From contig JANQFA010000080.1 of assembly GCA_028278065.1 (NCBI GenBank), forward strand, positions 1-57,963: 57,963 nucleotides of DNA, written 5' to 3'. The stretch comes from Myxococcota bacterium (GTDB taxonomy: Bacteria; Myxococcota_A; UBA9160; JAFDET01). Positions 35,956 through 44,349 of the stretch are shown here, one piece after another (positions within the stretch are counted from its first letter, which is position 1; the number at the start of each line of letters is the position of its first letter). Below the pieces are notes generated by a model. That model worked only from the letters and a program-made list of their open reading frames with translations, was not told the origin of the DNA and did no database searches. A program made the position numbers and the translations under genes.

Positions 35956-37035
35956 TCAGGCAGGGGGAGGAGGGGTCGCAGCCCGGAGATCCCAGAAGAA
36001 GTCCCGGTTGGTCGGCTCGTCGGCGACACTCGCGCCGCCGCCAGCGTTCCCGCCGGCGTCCCCTCCCCCGCCGCCCCCTTCGGCACCGCCCGACTCGATC
36101 CACTCGAGCTGCTCCTCGAGGTCACTCGTCTCACGCTGCCAGTACTCCTCGGTCCCGAAGTGGGGGAAGGTCCGCGGAAAGGCCGGATCCTCCCAGCGCC
36201 GCGCGATCCAGGCGGCGTAGTGGACGAAGCGCATCGCGCGCAGGGTCTCGGCCAGGAGGAGCCAGCGCGCAGGAAAGTCGCGGAACTCGCGATAGCCCTC
36301 GACCAGGACGCTGCGCTGCCGAAGCCCTTCCGCGTCGCGTCCGGGAGTCAGCATCCAGATGTCCTGCACCGCCGGCCCCACCACGAAGTCGTCGAAGTCG
36401 AGGAAGAAGAAGCCAAGGTCGCCACGCAGCAGATTGCCCAGATGACAGTCACCGTGGATGCGGTGCAACGGCACTCCCCGAGACCGCTCGTCGTAGATCT
36501 CGGCCACGCGCAGGGCGGCGCGGCGGTAGCGCCCCGCGCACGAGGGCGGCAGCCGCTCCTGGAGGATGCGCAGGGGGTCGCGCACGAAGTGCGCGCTGGT
36601 GAGACGCCACCGCTCGGGCGCGTCGCGCGCCGCGCCGACGTTGTGGATGCGAGCCAGGAGGCGACCCAGGCTTGCCAGCGACTCGTCCGACAGCTCGTCG
36701 GGCGCACGCCCTCCGGTGCGGGGCCAGACCGCGTAGAGGATCCCGGCCTCCTCGTGCAGGGTGCACCCGTCCGGGAACTCGAGCGGGACGCACACCGGGA
36801 TCTCCTCGTCCCGCAGCTGGGCCAGGAAGCGGTGCTCTTCGAGGATCGCCTCGCGGGTCCAGCGCCCGGGCCGGTAGAACTTGGCCACCAGGTGGGAGCC
36901 GTCCTCGAGGCGCACGTCGTAGACCCGGTTCTCGAGGCTGTTCAGTGCCGCGCAGTGGCCGCTGGGGAGGAATCCTCCGGCCTCGACGGCGGCGAGGACG
37001 TGGTCGGGCGTGAGGCGGAAGAAGAACTCGCTCAC
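35956..37035 (-). CDS. srkA: SrkA/RdoA-type stress response kinase
   Basis: A 359-residue kinase-like protein of the SrkA (YihE) family, which protects E. coli from stress-induced death. It shows NSLENRVYDVRLEDG near the ATP site, LVAKFYRPGRW with the catalytic Lys, HRIHGDCHLGNLL as the catalytic loop and FLDFDDFVVGPAVQDIWML as the metal-binding DFD. All key residues are present. The C-terminus has an unusual Gly-rich linker (about residues 312-332) before TNRDFFWDLR, which the shorter enterobacterial proteins lack. It is divergent from the ethylmalonyl-CoA mutase gene. Confidence 0.9.
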   Translation of the reverse strand: MSEFFFRLTPDHVLAAVEAGGFLPSGHCAALNSLENRVYDVRLEDGSHLVAKFYRPGRWTREAILEEHRFLAQLRDEEIPVCVPLEFPDGCTLHEEAGILYAVWPRTGGRAPDELSDESLASLGRLLARIHNVGAARDAPERWRLTSAHFVRDPLRILQERLPPSCAGRYRRAALRVAEIYDERSRGVPLHRIHGDCHLGNLLRGDLGFFFLDFDDFVVGPAVQDIWMLTPGRDAEGLRQRSVLVEGYREFRDFPARWLLLAETLRAMRFVHYAAWIARRWEDPAFPRTFPHFGTEEYWQRETSDLEEQLEWIESGGAEGGGGGGDAGGNAGGGASVADEPTNRDFFWDLRAATPPPPA

Positions 37036-37111
37036 GGCTCCTCACGATAGCCCTCGTTTGCCGCGGCGAACCGCGTTCGTTAGGTTTATCGCATACTTGC
37101 GAGGCCCTCTG

Positions 37112-39091
37112 ATGTCCGACACACCGCATCGCGATCGCCCCTGGGTCTTCCGGACCTACTCCGGACACTCGTCGGCGGAAGCCAGCAACACCCTCTACCG
37201 GACGAATCTGGCCAAGGGACAGACGGGGCTCTCGGTAGCCTTCGATCTGCCCACCCAGACCGGCTACGACTCGGATCACCCGCTCGCTCGCGGTGAGGTG
37301 GGCAAGGTCGGCGTCCCGATCGGCCACGTCGAGGACATGGAGACGCTCTTCCGCGACATCCCGGTCGAGCAGATGAACACCTCCATGACGATCAATGCGA
37401 CCGCGGCGTGGCTGCTCTCGCTCCTCGTCGCCGTCGCCGAGCGCCAGGGCTCCGATCCGAAGCTGCTCCAGGGCACCACCCAGAACGACATCGTCAAGGA
37501 GTATCTCTCGCGGGGGACCTACGTCTTCCCCCCCGAGCCCTCCCTGCGCCTGATCAGCGACATGGTCGCGTACACGGTGGACGAGATCCCCAAGTGGAAC
37601 CCGATCAACGTGTGCTCCTACCACCTGCAGGAGGCGGGAGCCACGCCGGCCCAGGAGATCGCCTACAGCATGGCCACCGCCGTGGCCGTGCTCGACGCGG
37701 TGGCCGCCCGGGACGACGTCCCCGCCGAGGCGATTCCGCGCGTGGTCGCGCGGATCTCCTTCTTCCTCAACGCGGGAATCCGCTTCGTGGAGGAGATCTG
37801 CAAGGCGCGTGCGATGACCGAGATCTGGGACGAGCTCACGCGCGAGCGCTACGGCGTCGACGATCCCAAGGCGCGCCGCTTCCGCTACGGCGTGCAGGTG
37901 AACAGCCTGGGCCTGACCGAGGCGCAGCCCGAGAACAACGTGATCCGCATCGTGCTGGAGACCCTCGGGGTGACGATGTCCAAGAAGGCCCGCTGCCGGG
38001 CCCTGCAGCTTCCCGCCTGGAACGAGGCCCTGGGCCTGCCGCGACCCTGGGACCAGCAGTGGTCGCTCCGCATCCAGCAGGTCCTCGCCTACGAGACCGA
38101 CCTCCTCGAGCACGAGGACCTCTTCGACGGCTCCCGGGTGGTCGAGGCGCGCACCCGCGCCCTCATGGAGGAGTCCCTGGCGGAGCTGGAGAAGGTGCTC
38201 GAGATGGGCGGCGCCGTCGCAGCCATCGAGAATGCCTACATGAAGCGCCAGCTGGTCGAGAGCCAGTCCCAGCGGCTCCGCGCGATCGAGTCCGGCGACA
38301 TCACCGTGGTGGGCGTGAACCGCTTCACCGAGACCGAGCCCTCGCCGCTGGTCGAGGGCGACCAGTCGATTCTCAAGGTCGACGAGTCGGCCGAGCGAGA
38401 GCAGATCGAGCGCCTGGAGGCCTTCCGCTCCCGGCGCAGCCAGGCCGATGTGGAGGCCGCGCTCCAGAACCTGCGCGACGTGCTCAAGCAGGGCGGCAAC
38501 GTGATGCCGCCTTCGATCCGCGCGGCCCACGCCGGGGTGACCACGGGAGAGTGGGCCGACGTCCTGCGCGAGATCGTCGGCGAGTACCGCGCGCCCACGG
38601 GCGTGGCGGACCGCCCCGTGGCCCAGCGGGAATCCGGCGCGGAGACCCGGCAGCGGGTGGACGAGCTCTCCCGGGACCTCGGCCGCCGCATCAAGATCCT
38701 GGTCGGCAAGCCCGGGCTCGACGGTCACAGCAACGGCGCGGAGCAGATCGCGGTGAAGGCACGCGACGTCGGGATGGAGGTGGTCTACGAGGGGATCCGG
38801 CTCACGCCCCAGGAGATCGCACAGTCGGCGCGCGACGAGGGCGTACACGTGATCGGGCTCTCGATCCTCTCCGGCTCCCACGGCGTGCTGGTCCTCGACG
38901 TCCTGAAGGAGCTCGCGACGCGCGGCCTCGACCACCTTCCCGTGGTGGTGGGAGGCATCATTCCGGAGGAGGACGCGGAGACCCTGCGCGCGGCGGGCGT
39001 GCGCCGTGTCTACACGCCCAAGGACTTCGACATGGCGCGCATCATGGGCGAGATCGTGGACGTGGTGGCGGAGAGCGCCGCTGCCGCGTGA
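37112..39091 (+). CDS. meaA: Ethylmalonyl-CoA mutase (MeaA type)
   Basis: A 659-residue adenosylcobalamin-dependent acyl-CoA mutase. The substrate domain reads FRTYSGHSSAEASN, FDLPTQTGYDSDH and SYHLQEAGATP. As I recall, these match Methylobacterium MeaA/Ecm; methylmalonyl-CoA mutase has RQYAGFSTA and PTHRGYDSD instead. The C-terminal B12 domain has the DxHxxG motif DGHSNG, then SILSGSH and VVVGGIIP. Ecm converts ethylmalonyl-CoA to methylsuccinyl-CoA in the ethylmalonyl-CoA pathway. The ATG follows a GAGG by seven bases. The MeaB GTPase gene overlaps its end and an adenosyltransferase gene is close by. Methylmalonyl-CoA or isobutyryl-CoA mutase remain alternatives. Confidence 0.85.
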   Translation: MSDTPHRDRPWVFRTYSGHSSAEASNTLYRTNLAKGQTGLSVAFDLPTQTGYDSDHPLARGEVGKVGVPIGHVEDMETLFRDIPVEQMNTSMTINATAAWLLSLLVAVAERQGSDPKLLQGTTQNDIVKEYLSRGTYVFPPEPSLRLISDMVAYTVDEIPKWNPINVCSYHLQEAGATPAQEIAYSMATAVAVLDAVAARDDVPAEAIPRVVARISFFLNAGIRFVEEICKARAMTEIWDELTRERYGVDDPKARRFRYGVQVNSLGLTEAQPENNVIRIVLETLGVTMSKKARCRALQLPAWNEALGLPRPWDQQWSLRIQQVLAYETDLLEHEDLFDGSRVVEARTRALMEESLAELEKVLEMGGAVAAIENAYMKRQLVESQSQRLRAIESGDITVVGVNRFTETEPSPLVEGDQSILKVDESAEREQIERLEAFRSRRSQADVEAALQNLRDVLKQGGNVMPPSIRAAHAGVTTGEWADVLREIVGEYRAPTGVADRPVAQRESGAETRQRVDELSRDLGRRIKILVGKPGLDGHSNGAEQIAVKARDVGMEVVYEGIRLTPQEIAQSARDEGVHVIGLSILSGSHGVLVLDVLKELATRGLDHLPVVVGGIIPEEDAETLRAAGVRRVYTPKDFDMARIMGEIVDVVAESAAAA

Positions 39092-40055
39092 GCTCGCGGC
39101 TCGCCTCCTGGACCGGGAGCGCGACGCCGTCGCAGACGCCCTGAACCTGGTGGACGACGCGCGCCCCGAGCGCCGCGCTGCCGCCTTCGAGCTCCTCGAC
39201 GCCCTGGAGCGCCGGCTCCCCTTCCCCGGCGCGGCTCGCGTGGGCATGACGGGCGCGCCGGGAGCCGGGAAGTCCACCCTCCTCGACGGCCTGGTGCGCT
39301 TCCTGCGCGCGCGGGGCGAGACGGTGGGCGTCATCGCGGTGGACCCTTCGAGCCGCCGCAGCGGCGGTGCACTCCTCGGCGACCGCATCCGCATGGGCTC
39401 GCGCGGGGCCGACACCGGGGTCTTCTTCCGCTCCATGGCCGCACGCGAGCGCCTGGGCGGGCTGGCCGATGCCACCCGGGCCAGCGCCGTGGTGCTGGCG
39501 GCCGCCTTCGACCGCGTCTTCGTCGAGACCGTCGGCGTGGGCCAGTCCGAGAGCGACGTCTCGAGCGTGGCGGACACCCTCCTCTACGTGGCCCAGCCCG
39601 GGGCGGGCGACATGCTGCAGTTCATGAAGGCCGGCATCCTCGAGCTCCCCGACGTCTTCGCGGTCAACAAGGCGGACCTCGGCGCCGTGGCGGAGCGCAC
39701 GGCCGCCGAGCTGGGGGCCGGCCTCGGCCTCTCCGCACCCCAGGACAGCGGCTGGACGCCGCCGGTCCTGCAGGTCTCGGCGCGTGACGCGCAGGGCATC
39801 GATTCGCTGGTGGAAGCGCTCGACGCCCACCGCCGCCACCTCGAGGAAGCAGGCGACCTGGCGAGTCGACGACGTCGCGCCGCCGAAGCGTGGGCTCTCG
39901 AGTCGCTCGAGATCCGCTACGGGAGCTTCGGCCTGGCTGCGATCGGAGGACGCGAGGCGGTGGCGGCGCGCCTTCGCGACGACGCGCTGGAGTCCGCCTT
40001 CGCCGTCGTTCGCCGCATCGGTGCCGAGATCGAGGAGGCCCTGCGAAAGTCCTGA
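39081..40055 (+). CDS. meaB: MeaB/ArgK-type G3E GTPase, mutase chaperone
   Basis: A roughly 324-residue P-loop GTPase that protects and reloads B12-dependent acyl-CoA mutases. The Walker A motif is GAPGAGKST, followed by VDPSSRRSGGALLGDRIRM (switch region), ETVGVGQSE and the base-specificity NKAD. The start is uncertain. Homology begins at about LPRELAARLLDRER, where only a CTG (39081) is available, overlapping meaA by 11 bases. GTG 39006 would overlap by 86 bases, and GTG 39150 would cut conserved N-terminal residues. The gene directly follows meaA, as expected for its partner. Confidence 0.87.
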   Translation: MPRELAARLLDRERDAVADALNLVDDARPERRAAAFELLDALERRLPFPGAARVGMTGAPGAGKSTLLDGLVRFLRARGETVGVIAVDPSSRRSGGALLGDRIRMGSRGADTGVFFRSMAARERLGGLADATRASAVVLAAAFDRVFVETVGVGQSESDVSSVADTLLYVAQPGAGDMLQFMKAGILELPDVFAVNKADLGAVAERTAAELGAGLGLSAPQDSGWTPPVLQVSARDAQGIDSLVEALDAHRRHLEEAGDLASRRRRAAEAWALESLEIRYGSFGLAAIGGREAVAARLRDDALESAFAVVRRIGAEIEEALRKS

Positions 40056-41212
40056 TGGCGCGCTCGGCGATCCGACGGGACACGGTGCTACGCCTGGCGC
40101 GCGCCACCCTCAGCCGGCCCACGGCTCCGTACCGGGAGGGCGAGGTGATCGCGTGGATCCGCGAGTTCGCCGACGGGCGTCCCCACCTGTGCCTGCGCGA
40201 GGATCCCGATGGCAACCTCGAGCTGCGCCGAGCCGGGGTGCCCACGAATCGCAGCCCCCTGGTGCTGGCAGCGCACATGGACCATCCCGGCTTCCGTGCG
40301 CTGCGCTCGCGGCCACGGCGCGCGGGCGGGCACCGGGTCGACGCCCTGTTCCTGGGCGGGGTCCCGCTCTCGAGCTTTCCCGGAGCCCGTGCGCGCTTCC
40401 ACACGCCGGGGGGCGAGATCCGCGCCCGGGTCGAACGCGCCCGCCTGGACCGCAAGTCCGGTGAGAAGCGGATCGTGCTGCACACGAAGGAGCCGGTTCC
40501 GGGCGGCAGCTACGGGATGTGGGACCTGCCCCGGTTCCACTTCGACCGCGCCCGCGATCGCATCGAGGCCTGCGCCGTCGACGACCTGGCGGGCGTCGCG
40601 GCGATCCTCGCGATGTTCGACGCGGTGGATCGAATCGACCCGAGCCGGCGCGCGGACGTGCGGGGGGTCTTCACGCGCGCCGAGGAGGTGGGATTCGTCG
40701 GCGCGCTGGCCATCGCCGCCAATCGCCGGCTTCCGGCGGCCGCGCGCATCGTGGCCATCGAGGCCAGCATGGCCCTGCCCGAGGCTCCCCAGGGCGCCGG
40801 GCCCATCGTGCGCGTGGGCGATCGCACCAGCGTCTTCGATGACGCCCTCACCCGAGCGGTCTCCGCCGTGGCACAGGAGCTGGCGGGACCCCGGGGCACC
40901 GGCTTCGCCTGGCAGCGCAAGCTGATGGACGGCGGCACCTGCGAGAGCACCGCGTACCAACGCTTCGGGTACGCCTGCACCGGGATGTGCCTCCCCCTCG
41001 GCAACTACCACAACGTCGGACGGGGTGGACGCATCGCGCCCGAGTCGATCCGGCTCTCGGACCTGGTCGGAATGGTGCGCCTCTTCGAGGCCCTGGTGCG
41101 CGAGGAGGCGCGCCCCCGAGGCGGAGGCAAGCGCGACGACCCCCTCCGCCAGCGGCTCGAAGCCCTGCACCGGCGCTCCCGCAAGGAGCTCGCGCGCAGC
41201 CCCTTCGCCTGA
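40055..41212 (+). CDS. M42-type metallopeptidase
   Basis: A 385-residue protein of the M42/M28-like aminopeptidase group. Metal ligands appear in order: His in LAAHMDHPGF, the bridging Asp in CAVDDLAGVAA, catalytic Glu-Glu in TRAEEVGFVGA, an Asp/Glu in IVAIEAS, and the terminal His in GNYHNVGRGG. The family removes N-terminal residues from peptides with a two-metal centre. The ATG shares its A with the meaB stop (CCTGATG), so it is translationally linked to the mutase genes although no functional link is obvious. No signal peptide is seen. Confidence 0.8.
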   Translation: MARSAIRRDTVLRLARATLSRPTAPYREGEVIAWIREFADGRPHLCLREDPDGNLELRRAGVPTNRSPLVLAAHMDHPGFRALRSRPRRAGGHRVDALFLGGVPLSSFPGARARFHTPGGEIRARVERARLDRKSGEKRIVLHTKEPVPGGSYGMWDLPRFHFDRARDRIEACAVDDLAGVAAILAMFDAVDRIDPSRRADVRGVFTRAEEVGFVGALAIAANRRLPAAARIVAIEASMALPEAPQGAGPIVRVGDRTSVFDDALTRAVSAVAQELAGPRGTGFAWQRKLMDGGTCESTAYQRFGYACTGMCLPLGNYHNVGRGGRIAPESIRLSDLVGMVRLFEALVREEARPRGGGKRDDPLRQRLEALHRRSRKELARSPFA

Positions 41213-41238
41213 CGCCAGAAGTCTGCGATCCTCCTGGC

Positions 41239-41448
41239 GTGAAGCTCGCGAAGGGAATCTGGCTCGCCCTGCTCTTCTCGTTGCTGGTGGGGATCGTGAT
41301 GGGGACGCTGCTGCGGCGGCGGGCCGAGGCGCCGGAGCGCTACATCGGCTCAGCGCCCCTCCCACTCCACGTCTCCGCTTCCGTGGCGGGCGTTCTCGAT
41401 CCGCGCCAGCACGAACAGCAGGTCGCTCAGGCGGTTCAGGTAGCGTAG
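41239..41448 (+). CDS. Possible small single-pass membrane protein
   Basis: A 69-codon frame from GTG 41239. Residues 4-23 form one hydrophobic helix (AKGIWLALLFSLLVGIVMGT), followed by LLRRRAEAPERYIGSA, a positively charged stop-transfer and a motif I associate with small membrane proteins of related bacteria. The last third lies antisense to the adenosyltransferase gene, so the true C-terminus may be shorter or the call may be spurious. An inverted repeat (41212-41218 with 41234-41240) could hide its start codon. Function unknown. Confidence 0.4.
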   Translation: MKLAKGIWLALLFSLLVGIVMGTLLRRRAEAPERYIGSAPLPLHVSASVAGVLDPRQHEQQVAQAVQVA

Positions 41449-41901
41449 GAGCGTGGGATCCAGGCCGGCCTCGCGGTCGAGAGACACCGAGATCCGCTCG
41501 GCCCGCCTGCACACCGTGCGCGCCACGTGGAACGCCGCCGCCGCCGGCGTGCCACCCGGCAGCACGAAGCGCTTCAGCGGCTGCAGCTCGTCCTCCAGGG
41601 CGTCGATCCGCTCCTCGAGATGCGCCACGTCCTCCTCGCCCAGCGTCGGGATCGCCGCCTTCTCGCGCTGGCGATCGTCGGGCGTGGCGAGGTAGGCGCC
41701 CAGCTCGAAGAGCTCCCCCTGGATGCGCAGGCCGAGGCCGGCCAGGTCTCCCTGGACGGAAGCTGCCAGCGCGGCCCCCAGGCACGCATTCAGCTCGTCG
41801 ACGGCGCCGTAGGCCTGGACGCGCAGCTCGTCCTTGGCCACGCGCTGTCCGCCGAAGAGATCGGTCTGGCCGGCGTCACCGCGCCGCGTGTAGACCTTCA
41901 C
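41350..41901 (-). CDS. Cob(I)alamin adenosyltransferase, PduO type
   Basis: A 183-residue ATP:cob(I)alamin adenosyltransferase, which makes the adenosylcobalamin used by acyl-CoA mutases. Diagnostic motifs are the start VYTRRGDAGQTDLFGG (ATP site), the YGAVDELNACLG stretch, and RTVCRRAERISVSL near residue 135 where conserved Arg residues bind ATP. The GTG start overlaps the CcmH stop by four bases (GTGA). Its position 2.3 kb from meaA and meaB fits a role in supplying that mutase with its cofactor. Confidence 0.9.
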   Translation of the reverse strand: MKVYTRRGDAGQTDLFGGQRVAKDELRVQAYGAVDELNACLGAALAASVQGDLAGLGLRIQGELFELGAYLATPDDRQREKAAIPTLGEEDVAHLEERIDALEDELQPLKRFVLPGGTPAAAAFHVARTVCRRAERISVSLDREAGLDPTLLRYLNRLSDLLFVLARIENARHGSGDVEWEGR

Positions 41902-42380
41902 GAAGCGCGCAGCTCCTCGTCGACGATGCGCTCGAGCTCGGGATCGACGGCTGCGAGCTCCGCGGGCGCCGGGACCGGCGTCCTGCGCTGCCGCTGCGAG
42001 AGCACGACGGCTACCGCGACGCCACCCAGGACGATCACCGCCAGCGGCACGACGTACGCCGTGAGGCCCCAGCCCTGCGCGCGAGGCGCGGACAGCACCA
42101 CGTCCCCGTAGAGCCGCTCCACCTGGGCCTCCACGTCCTCGCGGCTGCGCCCCAGACGCTCCTGCTCCTCGATCCAGGCGCGCAGCTTCGTGGCCTGAGG
42201 ACTGGGACAGTCGTTCAGGGTGCGGCCTGGACAGTACGGACTCATCAGGTCGTTGCTCAGGTCCATGCTCCAGCCCCGCTCCGCGCCGGCCGGCGCGGCG
42301 CCGAGACAGACGAGCAGCGCCAGGACTGCGAGCGTCCCGCAGAAACGCACCCACCGACTTCCCGCTCCCAGACCCGCCAT
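41898..42380 (-). CDS. CcmH-type cytochrome c maturation protein, variant motif
   Basis: A 160-residue protein of the CcmH/CycL family: signal sequence (residues 10-33), a periplasmic helical domain, and a second membrane helix (about 106-126). In canonical CcmH the redox motif is LRCxxC. Here the corresponding stretch reads LMSPYCPGRTLNDCPSPQA, with Cys50 and Cys58 separated by seven residues. It lies between serine acetyltransferase and adenosyltransferase genes with one- and four-base overlaps, so the three are co-translated. No other ccm gene is in the window. It probably reduces or presents apocytochrome c. Confidence 0.82.
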   Translation of the reverse strand: MAGLGAGSRWVRFCGTLAVLALLVCLGAAPAGAERGWSMDLSNDLMSPYCPGRTLNDCPSPQATKLRAWIEEQERLGRSREDVEAQVERLYGDVVLSAPRAQGWGLTAYVVPLAVIVLGGVAVAVVLSQRQRRTPVPAPAELAAVDPELERIVDEELRAS

Positions 42381-43255
42381 CAGATGTCCCAGTCCGACCA
42401 GTCCTCGCCGGCGTGCTGCCTGTCGCGGACGGTCTGCTGCGGGGTGCTGATCTGCACGACCGAGTTCGGCGGGATCGAGTGGGTGAGCCACACGTTGCCG
42501 CCGATTACGCTCCCCTTCCCGATCACCGCCTCGCCGCCCAGGATGGTCGCACCGGCGTAGATGGTCACGTCGTCCTCGATGGTGGGGTGGCGTTTCCGGC
42601 CTCGGTTCTGCTCGCCCCGGCGCGGCGAGAGCGCGCCGAGGGTGACGCCCTGGTAGAGCTGGACCCGGTCGCCGATCAGCGTGGTCTCCCCGATCACGAC
42701 GCCGGTACCGTGGTCGATGAAGAAGCGCCGGCCGATGGTCGCGCCGGGGTGGATGTCGATCCCGGTCCGGCCATGGGCCTGCTCGGACATGATGCGGGCC
42801 AGAACCGGCACGCCCAGCCCGAAGAGCGCATGGGCCATGCGATGCACGGAAACGGCGTGGATGGAGGGGTAGGCGGCGACGATCTCGGCGAACCCCTTGG
42901 CGGCCGGGTCGCCCTCGTGGGCGGCCTCCACGTCCTCGGAGAGGAGGGAGCGGATCTGGGGGAGCTGCTCGACGAAGCGGGCGGCCACCCACTCGGGATC
43001 GAGGTCGGGCGGCAGCGGAATCGACTCGAGGATGCGCACGAGCCGTTCTGCCAGGGCCGGGATCTCGGCGCGCAGGACCGAAGCCTGGCGCTGGCGCAGC
43101 ACCACCTCACAGGCCCGCTCCGTCCACTCCACCACCTGCTCCAGGTCGGGGCAGCCCTCGGCGCATGCCTTGGACAGCGCATCGTCCCCGCTGCGGGCGA
43201 GGGCGGCGATGGTGGGCTCCAGGACCTCGTCGAGACCGTCGGGCCGGTTGGGCAT
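42380..43255 (-). CDS. Serine O-acetyltransferase
   Basis: A 291-residue left-handed beta-helix acetyltransferase of the CysE/EpsC type, making O-acetylserine for cysteine synthesis. The helical N-terminal domain includes [15 protein letters not shown]. The hexapeptide domain starts near [19 protein letters not shown], with the catalytic His pair in DIHPG and FIDHG. It continues through [11 protein letters not shown] and [19 protein letters not shown]. The ATG has a GGAGG site six bases upstream and overlaps the CcmH start by one base at its end. It is the first gene of the SAT-CcmH-adenosyltransferase operon. It ends in WSDWDI, without an obvious long inhibitory tail. Confidence 0.87.
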   Translation of the reverse strand: MPNRPDGLDEVLEPTIAALARSGDDALSKACAEGCPDLEQVVEWTERACEVVLRQRQASVLRAEIPALAERLVRILESIPLPPDLDPEWVAARFVEQLPQIRSLLSEDVEAAHEGDPAAKGFAEIVAAYPSIHAVSVHRMAHALFGLGVPVLARIMSEQAHGRTGIDIHPGATIGRRFFIDHGTGVVIGETTLIGDRVQLYQGVTLGALSPRRGEQNRGRKRHPTIEDDVTIYAGATILGGEAVIGKGSVIGGNVWLTHSIPPNSVVQISTPQQTVRDRQHAGEDWSDWDI

Positions 43256-43448
43256 GGAGGATCCTCCGCAGGGTGCGCCGGAAGCGGTACGCAGGGACTC
43301 GCGGCCGGCCTCCCAGCTTAGCGCGTCCCCGCGGGCGTCCGGTATACTGCCCGCTGGCGCGTCTCCCCCGGCGCGTCTCCTCCACGGACAGATCCTCCCG
43401 CCCCACCCCGCGGGTGGCCCGAGCGCAGCCATCGTGTGCAGGAGACGC
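43256..43448. promoter_or_regulatory. Divergent promoter region with a TATACT box and a direct repeat
   Basis: This 193-base gap separates the serine acetyltransferase and RecB-like nuclease genes. It holds TATACT at 43343-43348 in the context GGTATACTGCCC, close to the context of the box before the CysQ-like gene. A direct repeat GGCGCGTCTCC lies at 43356-43366 and 43370-43380 with a 14-base period, a possible operator. No -35 of good quality was seen. Confidence 0.3.
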
Positions 43449-44282
43449 ATGCCTCCCGTCTACAGTCACTCCCGCCTCTCCTGCTTCGAGGACTGCCCGA
43501 AGCGCTTCCACTACCGCTACGTGATGAAGCTCCCTGCGGAGACCGAGTCGATCGAGGCGTTCCTGGGCAAGCGGGTGCACGAGGTGCTGGAGCGGCTGCA
43601 CCAGTTCGTCGCCCGGGGGCTGGTGCCCTCGGTGGAGAAGGTCCTCTTCCGGTTCCGCGCCCTGTGGGACGAGGCCTTCGACGCCGACCGGGTGCGCATC
43701 GTGCGCGAGGGCGAGCCACTCGGGGCCTATCTCGAGACGGGCGAGCGCTGCGTGCGCAACTTCTACTACAAGCACTACCCGTTCGACGCCGACGAGACCC
43801 TCGGCCTGGAGGATCGAGTCACCTTCCGCGACCCGGAGCACGGGTTCCGGGTCCAGGGGTTCATCGACCGGCTGGTGCGCGCCCGGGATGGCGCCGTGGA
43901 GATCCACGACTTCAAGACCTCGCGGCGCATCCCCAGCCAGAAGCGGCTCGACGACGACCGACAGCTGGCGCTCTACCAGCTCGCCGTGCAGGAGAGACAC
44001 CCGGACACACCCATCCGGCTCGTCTGGCACTACCTCGCCCACGGCGCCACCACACGGGTCTCGGAGCGCAGCCCCGACCAGCTGGCAGCGCTGCGTAGCG
44101 AGGTGGCCGAGGTGATCGCTCGCATCGAGCGCGAGGAGGTCTGGGAGGCCCGGCCGAGCGCGCTGTGCGGATGGTGCGAGTACCGCGAGGTCTGCCCGGC
44201 CGGGGCCGCGCGCGAGGGCCGTGTGCCGCGCCCGCTGCCGGTCGCCGAGCCCGCACCCCCGCCGCAGCTCGAGCTCCTCTAG
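43449..44282 (+). CDS. RecB-like PD-(D/E)XK nuclease with an Fe-S cysteine set
   Basis: A 277-residue nuclease-fold protein resembling the nuclease domain of RecB/AddB and Cas4. The N-terminal [20 protein letters not shown] has one Fe-S-type Cys. The catalytic acid and lysine are in FIDRLVRA and [10 protein letters not shown]. The C-terminal [13 protein letters not shown] adds three cysteines, giving the four ligands of a [4Fe-4S] nuclease. It stands alone with no helicase or CRISPR gene next to it. The ATG has an AGGAG site six bases upstream. Likely substrate is single-stranded or end-processed DNA; the pathway is unknown. Confidence 0.82.
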   Translation: MPPVYSHSRLSCFEDCPKRFHYRYVMKLPAETESIEAFLGKRVHEVLERLHQFVARGLVPSVEKVLFRFRALWDEAFDADRVRIVREGEPLGAYLETGERCVRNFYYKHYPFDADETLGLEDRVTFRDPEHGFRVQGFIDRLVRARDGAVEIHDFKTSRRIPSQKRLDDDRQLALYQLAVQERHPDTPIRLVWHYLAHGATTRVSERSPDQLAALRSEVAEVIARIEREEVWEARPSALCGWCEYREVCPAGAAREGRVPRPLPVAEPAPPPQLELL

Positions 44283-44320
44283 GGCCCGCCCCGGCCGCTC
44301 CTCGGAACACGGCCCAAAGG

Positions 44321-44330
44321 TTCCGCGGAA
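44321..44330. promoter_or_regulatory. Perfect palindrome before the BFD-like gene
   Basis: TTCCGCGGAA is a perfect 10-base palindrome 19 bases before the ATG of the BFD-like gene. Its position would suit a repressor site. No matching second site was found nearby, so this is a weak call. Confidence 0.2.
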
Positions 44331-44349
44331 TCCTGCCGATGCGTGAGGC

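Noticed and set aside
37112-39091. Methylmalonyl-CoA mutase
   Set aside because: The residues around the substrate site (RTYSGHSSA, PTQTGYDSDH, SYHLQEAGATP) match MeaA/Ecm as I know them, though a tree is needed to be certain.
36449-39577. A 1042-codon minus-strand open frame
   Set aside because: It is antisense to meaA and meaB, whose motifs are unmistakable, and shows no domain of its own.
43449-44282. Cas4 of a CRISPR system
   Set aside because: No Cas1, Cas2, repeat array or other cas gene is in the window; a free-standing RecB-like nuclease fits better.
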